A stretch of 64,000 bases of DNA from Zanthoxylum bungeanum. Taxonomy: Eukaryota > Streptophyta > Magnoliopsida > Sapindales > Rutaceae. The notes under the pieces are model-generated. The model did no database searches. It saw only the letters and a program-made list of their open reading frames with translations, and was not told the DNA's origin. The stretch spans positions 92,347 to 156,346 of the forward strand of contig SKCR01021137.1 of NCBI GenBank assembly GCA_019454045.1, in the 5' to 3' direction. Shown in pieces: positions 24,344 through 36,811 of the stretch. A program made the translations under genes and the position numbers. Within the stretch, counting starts at the first letter, position 1. Each line of letters starts with the position of its first letter.

Positions 24344-27300
24344 AGCCAACGGAGGACTAAACCGGAGAATAAGGGAGTCGCCACCCGGTGTGAACCGGGA
24401 CAAAGATTTAAGGCCGCACTCACCCCTCGCAAGGGAAGACCTCAAACCATTGGGTTCGGAATGGTCCCTTACTTATGCCACTTGTAATGTAAAGATTTAT
24501 ACAATAATCCAACCAAGCCTATGACATATATTTCCAAGTGCACCACAATCCTAAGTTCACATGCTTAGAAGTAAAGTTTACATCTAACATGCATGAAATC
24601 AAGTCCTATTGCTGAGTTCACATGCTTAAAGGTAGGCTTTTGCAACAACAAGCACATAACGTCACAAGAATTCAATCATTCATGTAAACATAAACACAAA
24701 TAGTCATAGTAATATTTGCATGTAATATAAAGGAAATCAAAATGACGACAAATAATGTTATAGGCGCACTATGTAAAGAATCATATAAAATATGGTCAAA
24801 ATAACCGCATGATAAACAAAATCAATACAAACACATAACTTGAGAAGATGAAGAAAGAAAGTATGCCAAAGATGAACAATCAAAGATGCAATTTTACATT
24901 AAAGAGGAACATGCCATAATGATGCCCAAGAATGCAACTAACATGAGTGAAAGAAAGGGATACCGAGAAGAAGAGAAATGCAAAGAAGGAGAGAAATGCA
25001 ACATGCGTCTATATCCATATATTTACTACTAATTTTCCATTAAGCATGTTATATGTGATACAAGATTATGCAATGAGATGTTATATAGATGAATGATATG
25101 GAAAAGAAAGCATGACCAACGTTGCGCAACAAAATGACATTTTGCAAAAAAACGATTAATCGCATAATAAACAGCGCGGCAAAACACCGTGGCAAATGTA
25201 GCCTTATGGCATTTTTCCTCGAATGGAGGACCTTAAAACCACCCTGGTTAAGCCCATGCGCACATATCACATAATGAAGTGCGATACATAAAAATGCATA
25301 AAAATGATTTTTGTAAAACAGCGATAAATCGCGTAATAAATAGCGCGGCAAAACATCATGGCAAAGGTAGCCTTATGGCGCTTTCCCTCGAATGGAAGAC
25401 CTTAAAACCACCATAGTTAAGCCCATGCGCACATATCACATAATAAGATGCAATAAATAAAGATGCATAAAAAGGATTTTGTAAAACAGCGATAAATCGC
25501 GTAATAAATAGCGCGGTAAAACATCATGGCGAAGGTAGCCTTATGGCGTTTTCCCTCAAATGGAGGACCTTAAAACCACCCTAGTTAAGCCCATGCGCAC
25601 ATATCACATAATAAGATGCAATAAATAAAGATGCATAAAAAAAGATTTTGTAAAACATCGATAAATCGCGTAATAAATAGTGCGGCAAAACATCATGGCA
25701 AAGGTAGCCTTATGGCGTTTTCCCTCGAATGGAGGACCTTAAAACCACCCTAGTTAAGCCCATGCGCACATATTACATAATCAAGTGCAATAAATAAAGA
25801 TGCATAAAAAGGATTTTGTAAAACAGCGATAAATCGCATAATAAATAGTGCGGCAAAACATCATGGCAAAGGTAGCCTTATGGCGTTTTCCCTCGAATGG
25901 AGGACCTTAAAACCACCATAGTTAAGCCCATGCGCACATATTACATAATGCATTAAAATGAAATAAACAAATAAAAGATATCGGATATCGCATACCCGAC
26001 TGAATACATCTCTCATCCAATCAAACATACATCATCCGGCGCGGCGAAGCATCGTGGTAAAGGATTTTAACCCCTTTAAGGGGACCTTTCATCGCACTTA
26101 CTAAGCTCATGTGCATCATCTCCATATGACATAAATAAATGATATGCGGAAATTAAAAGACAGAAAAATTAAACGGCAAATAATTAAATGAACAAGATAA
26201 CATAAAATCAATAAGTGCCGTTTGCTCAAGTGGTACGTGGAATTGTGGCCCAAGTACAGACCGCACTACCGTCCATTCGGATTCGGCTACGGAATTTACG
26301 TCTGGGTTTCCATCCTATATACCACAAGAGACGACACTTCCATTCATCCAAAATCCACAACAAACATCATATACACAACAAATGCCACAAATACAGAAAA
26401 TATAATCAAAGTAAATGACCAGAAATTAAATAGAAATAAGTGTGAAAAATACCCTCAGGTCTAACCTTTTTAGTTGTCCTCGGACTTGCGTTTCGCGGAG
26501 ATTGGAAGGGATGAAAGCTCCTTACATTTTCGGTTCACTAGCTTCGCATTTTGGCTCGCTGTTCCACAGCTTTTCCAACTATTTTGGCTTCATTTTGCTG
26601 CTGTTTTTGACGTGTCTTCTGCTCACTGTTTCAGGTCCTGTTCTTCTGTTTCGGCTTCGTTTTGCTGCTGTTTTTGACGTGTCTTTTGCTCACTGTTTCA
26701 GGTCTTGTTCTTCTGTTTTAGTGGACTGCTATGCGTTTTTTTTAAAGGTTTTAAGTGCAGTTGTTTTGTGATTGTTTAAGGATTAAAAGTGCAGTTTTTG
26801 TTAACTATTTTTTAAGGATTTTATGGGCTATTTTTGTTCACTGTTTTTTAAGGATTTGGGCTGCTGTTTTAAGGTGATTCAGGGGCTGTTTAGGCGTGTT
26901 TTAGGGGGGTGCAGGGGCTGCTGTTTTATGGTAAAAGAGACTGCTGTGTAGGCGTGAATTTGGCTTCTGTTTTGGTGGTTATTTTTGGTGGTGTATAGGC
27001 GTTTATGGGGCTGGTTTTGAGTGTTTATTAAGGGGTGTTTCAGTGGTTGTATGGGGGGATGTGTTCTCGGTGAAGGAGGGGAGTGTTTTGATTCGGCTAA
27101 GGAGGATTATTGCTTGTGGTGGTCTCGACTTTGAAGGATTTTGGTGTTCTGGATTCGGCTAATGGTGAGTTTGGTTTGTTTTGGATTCGGCTATGGTGGT
27201 TGTTGGTGCTTTGGATTCGGCTATGGAGGATTGTTGCTTGTGGTGGACTCGGTTATGGTGGAGGGTTGAGGCTCTTGTTGTCTCGATTATGGAGGAGATG

Positions 27301-28101
27301 GTTAGGGCTCTTTGTTCTCTTTTTGTGTATATGTGAAGTGTCTTGATGTCTTGGGCGTGTATTAGAGAGAGTGGAGAGATGGTGTGGCTAGGTTAATGCA
27401 TGTTTATATAGAAGAGAGCTAGGGTTTGCCCTTGTCTCACAAGGAAGAGATCTAGTTTCCAAATTTGGAGTCCTAAGAATGGTATACACAAGATTGAGGG
27501 GAGACAAAATATTTTAAATTAGGAAGTCAACTATTTTAAATTGGTAGATGTCTTATTAGATTAGGAAGTCAAATATTTGATTGGTTTTAATGGTTAGGAT
27601 TGATTTTAATTAGGCATGTCTTCTTTTTAATTTTAGTATATGATATATTCAAATTATTTAAATTAGGCATGATTTTAGTTTAAGTTTGGTAAATGTTTTA
27701 TTTAATTATTTAATTAATTATATTAATATCTTATTTAGTTAATGTTTTAAGGGTGATGGGCGTGTGGGCCTTGGTGGGTGGGAGTGGGCTTGGCTAGGTG
27801 CATGTTAATTTAGTTAAGTGTTTGGGCTAAGTTTGTGTGGGCTAGGTGGGGTGTGAAGGCTAAGTTCATGTGGACTAGGTGTGCCTGGGCCGGGTTTAGG
27901 TGTCTCGGGCCGGGCATAAATTTTAAAACAGAAAACAAGCGAGTTACTTGAAGCCAAACTAGTGAACTTAATCCGTCAATGAGTCAATTCTTGACTCTTC
28001 CCTTCCGATGTCCGTTTCCCGCAGTTTCCGTAACTTAAAAGGTAGTTTTCTCCAAATAAGACTCCTCTTCGGGTTTCACATGCAAAAATGCAATGCCGAC
28101 A
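24344..28101 (-). other. H right part: no coding sequence
   Basis: This is 3.76 kb without a recognisable gene. 24344-25090 holds the GGAGTCGCCACC block and AT-rich DNA. 25100-25960 is a tandem repeat. 25960-26440 is AT-rich. 26540-27350 is a G/T-rich stretch with repeats such as TTGGATTCGGCTATGG and GGGGCTGCTGTTTT. 27400-28101 is AT-rich with TTTATATAG at 27403-27411. The short open frames at 26215-26771 and 27110-27346 follow from composition and show no domain. Confidence 0.6.
25100..25960. repeat. Tandem repeat, about 168 bp period, about five copies
   Basis: The anchor GCGGCAAAACA recurs near 25175, 25343, 25511, 25681 and 25850, giving periods of 168-169 bp. Each unit also has GTAGCCTTATGGC, a GGACCTTAAAACCACC segment and GTTAAGCCCATGCGCACAT. 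A diverged sixth unit is recognisable at about 26037-26110. Period, variation and spacer-free structure identify a minisatellite or satellite-like array, not a CRISPR. Confidence 0.93.
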
Positions 28102-28106
28102 CCTTG

Positions 28107-30615
28107 TTTGCTAGTTTTAGTACGACAAAATCGACAGGATGTTGTAAACATCCTCCAAAAGGTCTCCTTTTCAGGAAAGTAATTTTCCCGTTTATCTGTC
28201 ATATTTCATAAATGAAACATGCAGCATTAGCAAGCATTATCCAAATCGATTTACCGTGGCAATAGGTAAAAGGTTGAATCGTAATCAACACAATGTTGAT
28301 AACGATACATTTCCGTTAAAAGCCTAGCTTTAGTATGCTGGTATGTTGCCTTCCATGTATGTCTTCCTTGAAGACTTATACAGTACCAATAGGCACAATG
28401 CCTCACGGTACATCAACTAGTATCCAAACTAAGTTGATATACATGGAATCCATTTCGGACATATGGCACTTTGCCATAATAGGGAGTCGATACCTTGTAT
28501 CATTTCCTCAGACGTGGTCAGTTTACTCAATAAGATTAACATCTTTATGAGATGAGATCAGAAACCTATACCCCATGTTGTTTTCTGACTCTCTCCGACT
28601 TACGCGGTTCTTATGTATTCGAAGATTATTGGTATAGTTTCATCCTTGATGAACTATTTGTGTTCCATTAAGGAATAAGTGCCTAGAATAGTATTACTCC
28701 GATTTACATCGATTTTTACTATCCTTCAACTTACCACTGCATATCGGTATTCCTCTTAGGAAAACCGCATGGCGAGCAACAATTAAATTGTTCTCTAGTG
28801 AGTTGTATAAGTACTATACTTATGGTATCCCTAGGATAACCTACAATCGGCACTTATCCGACTTGCGTTCTAGTTTGGTATCATCCAAACATATGCCCAG
28901 CATACCCAAATCTTCAAGAGTGAGAAACCCGATTTCTTTCCTGTTCATATCTAATATGATATCTGTCAAACAGATTTTTATGGAACCTTATTCAAAATAA
29001 GTTTTGCACTGTTTATGCGTATCATATGAAGGAAACGGTAGCTCAGAGCGACTCACAATTAACCTTATCATGTCCAACAAAATTCGGTTACTCAGTTCGG
29101 ACACACCGTCAAAATGACGTGTTCCGAGAGGAGTCCTCATTGAAAGAATATTATACTCTTTCAAGTATTTGAGAAAGTTATTGCTTAAGCATTTTCATCA
29201 TGGTCTAACCATGATGTCATTAATACTTTAGCCGATCTGTTTGTCTATTTCGTGTCGAAACTTTAAAGTTTCCGATTTGTGTTCTTCAAAAGAAATACAT
29301 AACCATAACGCGATGCCACATCTGTTAAGGTCACGAAATATTCATATCCACCTCTAGCCTAGCTAGACATGGGCCAACTTGCTTCACTATGAACTAGGGC
29401 TAACAGATTGGTGGCATTTACACTTTTACCAAGTAAATGTGTTTTATGCACTTTACCCAATAAACTAGATTCGTAGACTATATTTGAATGGAATCAAATC
29501 AGTCCAAGTACCCACTCTTCGAAAGTGTGGATATACGAATATTGTTTAATTGTGTCCCAGACAACAATGCCACAATTAGTTTCTTATGATCAAATCAGTT
29601 TGAGCTATTTGTTTGTCATGTAATTCATTTGAGATTTATTTATATTCAAAATATAAATTCTGTTATTCACATCTAATGTGTTTATCTCAATATCATATTT
29701 ATATAATAAAACACTTTAGTGTTCTAGAATATAAGGTTCACCCATAGTGGGTTATACACTGATGTAGAGATAATGTCTCTAGTCAAACTAGTTACATTAT
29801 AACAGTTTCCAAAGTTAGGTACACACCCGAGGGTAGTCCCTAAATTTAGGTATCTACGGTTAAAACAACGACTTTCTCAAATAGCAGATTCTGAACATCA
29901 GTATATATCTATGTATAACACTAAGTATTTAAAATCTAATTTTAATACTGGTAGTGAACATATTTATGACAAACATATTTGAATTCAGAGCATTGCTCAT
30001 CTTCAATTCCTTCATGTCTGCATTGTCCAAACGGCAGTCACGCTTCCGCGATCCCGTTTGCCACAATTTAGGCAGACATTTTGGGATATGTCCTTTATCT
30101 TCCCAGAAGATTATAATGATTTTGCCTTTGCCCTTTTTCCACACTCCAGAAGCGTTCGGCCTAGCCTTGGCAATCTGGAATGTCGAAGTAAGGTGCGCCT
30201 TGTGCTACTTGCCTAATTGCAAACTTTGACTTTGTCTCATTGAGATTAGCCATTAACTCTCCAAGGGTTAAGTATTGCAATTTATTACTTCTAAAATCTA
30301 AATATAGATTTATGAAGATCCTTCAATTTCAATATCATACTTTAAGGATCTAATCCTTAGTTCTGATTAAGAAATTAAAGAGTCTATTGACAAGTTTAAT
30401 GGATTAAGCATTTAAGTTATCATCACATGAATCTTTCAAAGATCATGCTCTACTATTAGCTTAAGTCCGGGCTTAGGCCTGATATTTTATTTTATTAAAT
30501 AAAGTAACTTATTAGTTTCCAGGACCATCCTGAAATTATTCCCAATTTTGAAAATTAAACCATTTAAATACATTTTCCCTAGGATTATGTTTTAAATGTT
30601 AATCTTTCAATTTTA
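28107..30615 (-). pseudogene. C gag-pol remnant, right part
   Basis: This continues the C gene from RT (28107) through integrase (28900-29600), protease (29850-29990) and gag (about 29990-30615) on the minus strand. It aligns along its length with B and A but has dozens of indels. The zinc knuckle near 30040-30075 and the gag N-terminus near 30590-30615 can still be placed; the gag ATG is lost (TTATCTT where relatives have CATCTT). The longest piece is about 70 codons. Confidence 0.85.
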
Positions 30616-32949
30616 TCTTGATTCTAATAGTCCAACTATTTAATCAATGATATAGGTACTATTTATTATAATGATTACTATAGTCCAACTATTTAATCAA
30701 CTATAATTAATTAAATCAAATATATTGATTACTATAATCCAATTATATAATCAACTATAAATGAATAGTTTGAATACAGTCCAACTGTTTTATAAAACAA
30801 CGATTTAAATATTAGTCCAACTAACATTTAATTTATTTGACGAATGATATTTGATTGAGCGCGTATGGCAAGTAATTAAACGAATATTGCAAATTTAATT
30901 CTTGCCTCCCACTATTTTTCGGCGAGCCTCTAACCCTCTGTCGAGTACTTGGGAAACCGTGTTTCCTAGTGGGCTAGGATCCCGTTAAATATCACACAAT
31001 CTTGACTTTGGCCAAAAAAATGTATGATAATTAACTAGGTAGATCTCTAAGATCAATTGGATCCAATCCAATTCCTAGATCCAGTAGGGGGACATCCAAG
31101 TCTGAAACATATATCTTATATATGCCAATATATCCAATATATTACCTAATTTTTTTCCTCTGAATCAACTAAGCCTTGGCTTTGGCACAACAAACTTAGT
31201 GATCCCAGTTAAGCGTGACCCATTGACCATGGAAAGCTTCGTAATCAATGTCGATGGACAAGAAGTGGTCTTGACTATGGCCAACAAACCACAACTTGGA
31301 CAAGACACCAATATGGAACAAAGCTCTCATGATTCAAACACATCTTCGATGAACAAAGGCCTTGACTTTGGCCAACAAGCCAATGCCAGTCTTAGATCTT
31401 GAGTAAGAATCACTCAATGGAAGGAAAAAAACGCTTAATATTTGTGAGGGTTTTTCGCGTGCAAATTGGCAACCAATTTATTATCTTTGTTAAGGTCTCA
31501 TCATCATACACCCTTAAGCATGCATTCTAAACACATAATAAAGCGCATATAAATAAAATAATAATGATATGCTGATGGATACTTTACACATTGATCCTAG
31601 ATCGAATATCTCCATTTCTCTCTCCCGTTAGCACATGTATCACTTCTACCTGTTACACTACACTTCTAAAGAAACCTCATTTACATTGAGGGGAATAGGT
31701 GAGAAGAGAATACAAAGAATAAGGAGGTAATAAGGCTGGACACGCAGGTCCAATTAATAAATTCCAAATTTATTACAACAAATTCTAAAATTGCCCCACC
31801 CATCTAATATCCATCCGATATACATTATTCATGCATCACAACCATGTATTCACACAAACATGTTATCAATCAATCTAATCAAATTAATTAATCTGATAAT
31901 TAGTGATCATCCAATGTTCAAACAACGATTTGATTTTGCGCGAGTCAAACTCGTTTTGCGAATAAGTATTCAAAGTACGAATTCTCGAATTAAATTAAAC
32001 AACAACATTAAATCTAATTTTATTTGTATTTAATACTAATTCACTTATTAATTTTAAATTAAATACTACACTTTATTTGACGAACCTTTAGGACTTAAAT
32101 TCCAAATTTAATCGCTACGGGTCTCAAAGCCCGATTAACGTCCAACATCAATTTAATTAAAGTCCAATGGGCTTTTGATTGATTTCTTTAAGGCGTGGAC
32201 TTTTGGTCAACACGGGTCGAACCCAATAACCAAAGTCCAATCCGGGAGTTACCCCATAAGCCCAGAAATAAATTTAGGCCCATTAGGCCCAATTAAGTAA
32301 TTAAAGGTCCATTAGTCGCATTTGGGCTTTATGGAAGCGGTTTTAGGCCCAATTGGATCCAACCAATTTTGCATAAACCTAACTTCGTACAACCAAGCCC
32401 AATAAGCCCAATTACAACACTTAAGCCCAATTTCACAAAATAGACCCAAATTTTATTAAATTACCAAATTCCAAATTCCCAATTTAATTACCAAAGTGTA
32501 TAGCATTATTAATTACCCAAATCAATATTTCGAAAACACCAAATTTTTACAATTAATCATGCTCATCAACAGCAAAACATGTCCAACACATTTTATCAAA
32601 AAATCAAACCCATTCATGATCTTATATGTCTCGGCAATGGGGTGATTTTCATGTCCAATTTTAATTCAATCCAATTGAATCCAATTAAACATTAAATCAA
32701 TATTCCCAATTGATTTCCAACACATCCAATGATCAAAAATCAAAAATCACCAAGATCACATTTAGGGCACCATTCGGCCATGCCAAAAATTTGGGGAAAA
32801 AATGTTCCAAACACAATTTCATCAAATTGATCAAATCAATTCTCAATTAAACATGTATTAAGCATACTAATTCATCCAATTTTATTAAAACATGCTCAAA
32901 TACAATTTACCCAAATTTGAAGCCCTAATCAATTTCATGCTTTTCAATC
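30616..32949 (-). other. C 5' leader
   Basis: Five palindromes with CCA spacers stand before gag: AATAGT-CCA-ACTATT at 30626-30640, ATAGT-CCA-ACTAT at 30680-30692, TATAAT-CCA-ATTATA near 30733, ACAGT-CCA-ACTGT near 30777 and TTAGT-CCA-ACTAA near 30812. Next come the conserved block, CTTGACTTTGGCCAACAA-like repeats (31000-31390), TTAAATT-CCA-AATTTAA near 32094 and a cluster of GCCCA motifs (32120-32460). Confidence 0.75.
31199..31402 (+). other. Antisense leader ORF, copy in C (open, 67 codons)
   Basis: This is the best-preserved copy: IPVKRDPLTMESFVIN, VDGQEVVLTMANK, a Ser-rich middle (SSHDSNTSSM) and KGLDFGQQANASLRS plus stop at 31400-31402. The listed start is GTG; an ATG exists only at the Met of LTMES, so a true start may lie upstream through splicing or may not exist. 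Copies in A, B, D and E share the layout. C gag-pol is far more decayed than this frame. Confidence 0.4.
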
Positions 32950-32961
32950 GCTCTGATACCA
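32950..32961 (-). other. C primer-binding site
   Basis: Complement of TGGTATCAGAGC, one base inside the 5' LTR. It matches the 3' end of initiator methionine tRNA. Confidence 0.9.
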
Positions 32962-32962
32962 T

Positions 32963-35028
32963 TGTTTGAGTTTCTACGGCCCCAAGGATCGACTATAAAG
33001 CATAAAAACATGTGTGAATACATCAAGGGAGTTGCGAAATACTCACATCGATCGTTTGAGCGACGCGCAAGGCAACAAAAATTGATTTTTGCTCACTGGA
33101 CTGCTCACGGCAGTGGCTGTTTTTGGCCTCCATGGATTCGGCTTTGGGTGAGCTACATCAAGCTCCAAGCTTCGTCAAACGATTCGAAACTCATGGGTGG
33201 ACTTCCCTATCACCTTTGCATGACTTCGTAGTGTGCTAGCACTCCCGATTTTGCCACAAAATCGCGACTTTTTGCTTCCCATTTTTTTTTGGCTCTCGGC
33301 AGTGGGCTGCCAAAACCAGTGAAGAACAGCCCCTTCATGGGCGTGGGAGAGAGGGAGAGGAGAGAAGAGAGAGTTGTGAGTTGGTTACCAAAACGTGTAT
33401 CAAATACACTTAAATGAATTTCAAATTCATTTACCACACATTTGGCTTTCTAAAAGTCAAACCATTAAAGCCATAAATGCCAACCACACATATCACTTCC
33501 CATCAATCAGTGAATAGTGACTGGCGTCAATCACTTAAAGTGAAATACATCTATCACTTGATTGACGAATGATGTGACGCTAGAAGCGACTAGCGATTTG
33601 ACGCTTGATTTGACTTGCGTGCCGCACTCGAATTAGAAATGCGAATGCGCTCGCAAACAATCCCGGTCTCGTGTTCGCTAATTCCATATTAACGAATTTT
33701 CCGTTGCGACGTAATTGTATGACTATGCCTAGCGAAATCACTATTCACGTCGATAACGAATTAATTCTAAATTACTCGTACGCCTGAATTAAAATCTAAT
33801 TTTAATTCCGCGTCGAAATCCAATTTCGTTTAATATATCGAATATATTAATTTATTGATTAATTCCAAATTAATCGTTCTCTCTCTTTATATGATATTTT
33901 ATCCCAGATAAAATATCTCCGCAATTAATCCCAGATTTATTTTCTCTCTCATTTAATTAATCCCAGATTAATAAAAGTGCGAGTCATACGTCATCAGTGA
34001 ATCTTCGGGAAGCGACCCCTGAGATCCCCATATATGTTGGCAGTAAATCGGGTCGTCGGACTATCCGAACACGTAAGTTCCTAGTACTACGTTTATACCG
34101 ATTTACAAGACAAGTTTGGCTTCTAGCAAAGCGCCATGCCTACCAAATTCTCCAGAAATATCCTTACAGGAATAAGGATCTATATCAGGCGTAGTATACA
34201 TAGTATTGCGTATTTCGACCCAGTATCGGATAATCACATGCAAGGCCTGGGGCTGGTACAGTGTCTACCCCGTACAAAGCATATATCGGATGACAAGTAA
34301 CTAGTCTCTTTATTAACGGATAATCATGACCAAGTCATTTTATCCCGACGGTTGCAACCTTTTTAGAGAACCAGTTTTGTATCCCTACGCGATCATCATC
34401 TCCATATGATTGGATTGACACTTCCGTCTTGACATCACACCCAGCACACTACGATTCTCAATATACCCAGCAGAGGCGTACAAAGAACCTGTTAAAGCCC
34501 TGGACGACCACAACCAAAGTATATTGATTGTCGCAAGTATTAGCGGTGCAAGTCTCAGGTTAAGACCAAATACACCTACCCTAATTTCGGACTTCCATAG
34601 ACACATAGTCATACTACCAATGGAATTCCGAGGGGGTCTATCCAGAGCGAAGCTGTTTCCCGTACCATCGGTAAAACACAACCTCCTATTACACTTGTAT
34701 GACTATCCTATACCCAAATATATGAGAACTATGACGTTGTGCCCTCGCAACGCGCATAAGTGTAATACTAGTCTTTTACGCATTTATCGATGTCCAATCT
34801 CGATAATACTCTGACTAGGGATATTTAATGATTTATCCTTCGTGGACTGATACTGTCTCATATCATTCTCAATCCAGGAACAAATCATAGGGACCTCATA
34901 TCATTTATACATCTTGGTGATCTAATCACAAATGATAAGAGCGCAATCTCCTTTGTCATATTGTTAATTTGTACAACAACACCATGATCTGTACAAATAG
35001 TGATGCCATGGGTCATAATTGTCCAATA
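32963..35028 (-). repeat. C 5' LTR
   Basis: A 2066-bp partner of 10964-13031. The + strand starts TGTTTGAGTTTC (one change from TGTTGGAG) and ends CCAATA. The comb lies at about 33680-33972 and the LTR ORF at 34385-34681 (98 codons). Confidence 0.93.
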
Positions 35029-35033
35029 GTCGG

Positions 35034-35757
35034 AGCCTTACCCGTCTTCTCTTCCTTGATGTCTTCCTTGTCCATACGGCAGTCACGCTTCCAGTGACCC
35101 CATTTGCCACAGTTTAGGCAGACATCTTGGGATATGTCCTTTGTCTTCCCAGAAGACTGTGATGATTTTGCCTTTGCCCATTATAGAACTCTGGCTCTGT
35201 CTCCTTGAGCATAGCCATCAACTCTCCAAGAGTTTACTCTTGGTTCACAATGAACCTGCCCCAGCTTTCGGGTAGAGACTATAAGATCAAATCTTAGGCA
35301 GTCTCAGCCACGTAGGTAATGCCTAGCTAACCTAGCTGATCGATGTCAGCAATCATCTGCGACACCTAGTGCTCGACAGATGTACCCACTGACATACGTG
35401 AACAAAAGAGCTTCTTATGCAATTTGTACTTCTAAGATCTAGGAATAGATCTATGAAGATCTTTAATTTCATCATCATGGTACATGGATCTAATCCTTAA
35501 TTCTGACGACGGAATTAAAGTGTCATTGCATCTAGCATAATGGATTGAGCACTAAAGTTATCATCACATGAATCTTCCAAAGATCATGTTCTACTATTTG
35601 CTCAACTCCGCGCTTAGGCCCAAGAGGTTTTTCTATCAAATAGAATAGTTTCTCAGTTCCCAGGACTATCCAGAGGTTTTATTCCCAATTTGAAAATTAA
35701 AGCCGTTTAAAGACATTTTTACCCAGGTTTATGTTTTAAACTCTAATCTTTCATTTT
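35034..35757 (-). pseudogene. D gag remnant
   Basis: This continues D gag across the C insertion. A zinc-knuckle region lies at 35060-35120 (minus strand), then capsid sequence with indels, up to a start region near 35755 whose ATG has decayed. It reads continuously with 10950-10963 once C and one TSD copy are removed. No open frame over 60 codons remains. Confidence 0.82.
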
Positions 35758-36811
35758 ATCTTGATTGCTATAATGCAACTATCTAATCAACGATTTCAGG
35801 TACTATTTAATATAATGATTACTATAGTCTAACTATATAATAAACAATAATTTGTTTAGTTAAATTCAAATCTATTGATTACTATAATCCAATTATATAA
35901 TCAACTATAATTTGAAGTAGTTTGAATACAATCCAACTGTTTAATTAAAACAACGATTAAATATTAGTCCAACTAATATATATTTATTAATTGACGAAAA
36001 ATTTGAAATGAGCACATATTGGCAAGTATCTAAACAAAATTGTAAATTTAATACTTGCCTCCCACTATTTTTCGGCGAACCTCTAACCCTCTATTGAGTA
36101 CTCGGGAAACCTTGTTTCCTAGTGGGCTAGGATCCCGTTAAATAACACACAACCTTGACTTTGACCACCAAGCTGTATGATATTTAACTAGGTAGATCTC
36201 TAAAATCAATTGGATCTCATCCAATTCCTAGATCCAGTAGGTGGACATCCAATTCCAAAACATATATCTAATATATGCCAATATATCCAATATATTGCCT
36301 AACCTTTTTCCTCTGAATCAACTAAGCCTTGGCTTTGGCACAATAAACTTAATGATTCCAGTTAAGCGAGACCCATTGACCTTGGAAAGCTTCGTAATCG
36401 ATATCGATGGACAAGAAGTGATCTTGACTTTGGCCAACAAATCACAACTTGGACAAGACATGCGATATGGAACAAAGCCTTCATGATTCAAACACATCTG
36501 CGATGGACAAAGGTCTTGACTTTGGCCAACAAACCAGTGCCAATCTTGGATCTTGAGAAAGAATCATTCAATGGAAGGAAAAACTCTTAATATATATTGA
36601 GGGTTTTTCGCGTAATTCGCAACCAATTAATTATCTTTGATTAGGTCTCATCATACACCCTTAAGCATGCATTCTAAAAGCATAATAAGGAGCAGTAAAT
36701 AAATTAATAATGATTTGCGGATGTCTATTTAAACAACTTGTTCCTGAGACAAATCTCTCACTTTCCTCTCTCACGGCTAGCACAAATCTTACTTCTACCC
36801 AATTACATAAT
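35758..36811 (-). other. D 5' leader, gag-proximal part
   Basis: It holds pre-gag CCA-spaced palindromes (35770-35990), the conserved CCTCCCACTATTTTTCGGCG block at about 36055 and the leader repeats (36150-36530). It ends at the E insertion point after ATAAT (36807-36811). The leader resumes at 46590. Confidence 0.75.
36352..36556 (+). other. Antisense leader ORF, copy in D (one-base frameshift)
   Basis: It reads MIPVKRDPLTLESFVIDI, DGQEVILTLANKSQLGQD and then shifts frame by an extra base near 36460. KGLDFGQQTSANLGS and the shared stop (36554-36556) follow in the other frame. An upstream extension to 36241 is open. Confidence 0.35.

Larger units (their letters stand above)
13921..28101 (-). 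mobile_element. Element H: 3.8-kb non-coding TG...CA element, probable solo LTR, interrupted by B
   Basis: H starts TGTGGGAACACATG at 13921 and ends TGCCGACA at 28101, with a perfect 5-bp TSD. Element B splits it at 13989/24344. Its own length is 3827 bp (69 + 3758). It contains no protein domain. It has a block with GGAGTCGCCACCCGG near 24385-24400, about five tandem repeats of about 168 bp, and a G/T-rich segment (26540-27350). The length, TG...CA ends and 5-bp TSD suggest a solo LTR of a large Ty3/gypsy element. The complement GGTGGCGACTCC resembles a sequence I associate with Tat/Ogre elements, which would make the element minus-strand. Lineage and strand are tentative. Confidence 0.6.
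10964..35028 (-). mobile_element. Element C: Angela/TAR-like copia, interrupted by H (and B)
   Basis: LTRs 10964-13031 and 32963-35028 are nearly equal in length (2068 and 2066 bp) and share the TGTT(G/T)GAGTTTCTACGG terminus also seen in E. The internal region is pol (13032-13920, then 28107-about 29900), gag (about 29900-30615), leader and primer-binding site (32950-32961). Without the nested H and B the element is about 9.9 kb. The TSD is GTCGG. The last LTR bases read CCAATA instead of CCAACA, a single decay change. Confidence 0.9.

Noticed and set aside
25100..25960. Regular repeats as a possible CRISPR array
   Set aside because: Units are about 168 bp and contiguous, without short repeats and unique spacers, and the DNA is plant nuclear.
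26215..26771. Short frames in H (including 26215-26464 and 26442-26771)
   Set aside because: Low-complexity Phe/Ser/Leu-rich translations of a T-rich stretch, with no domain and overlapping frames.
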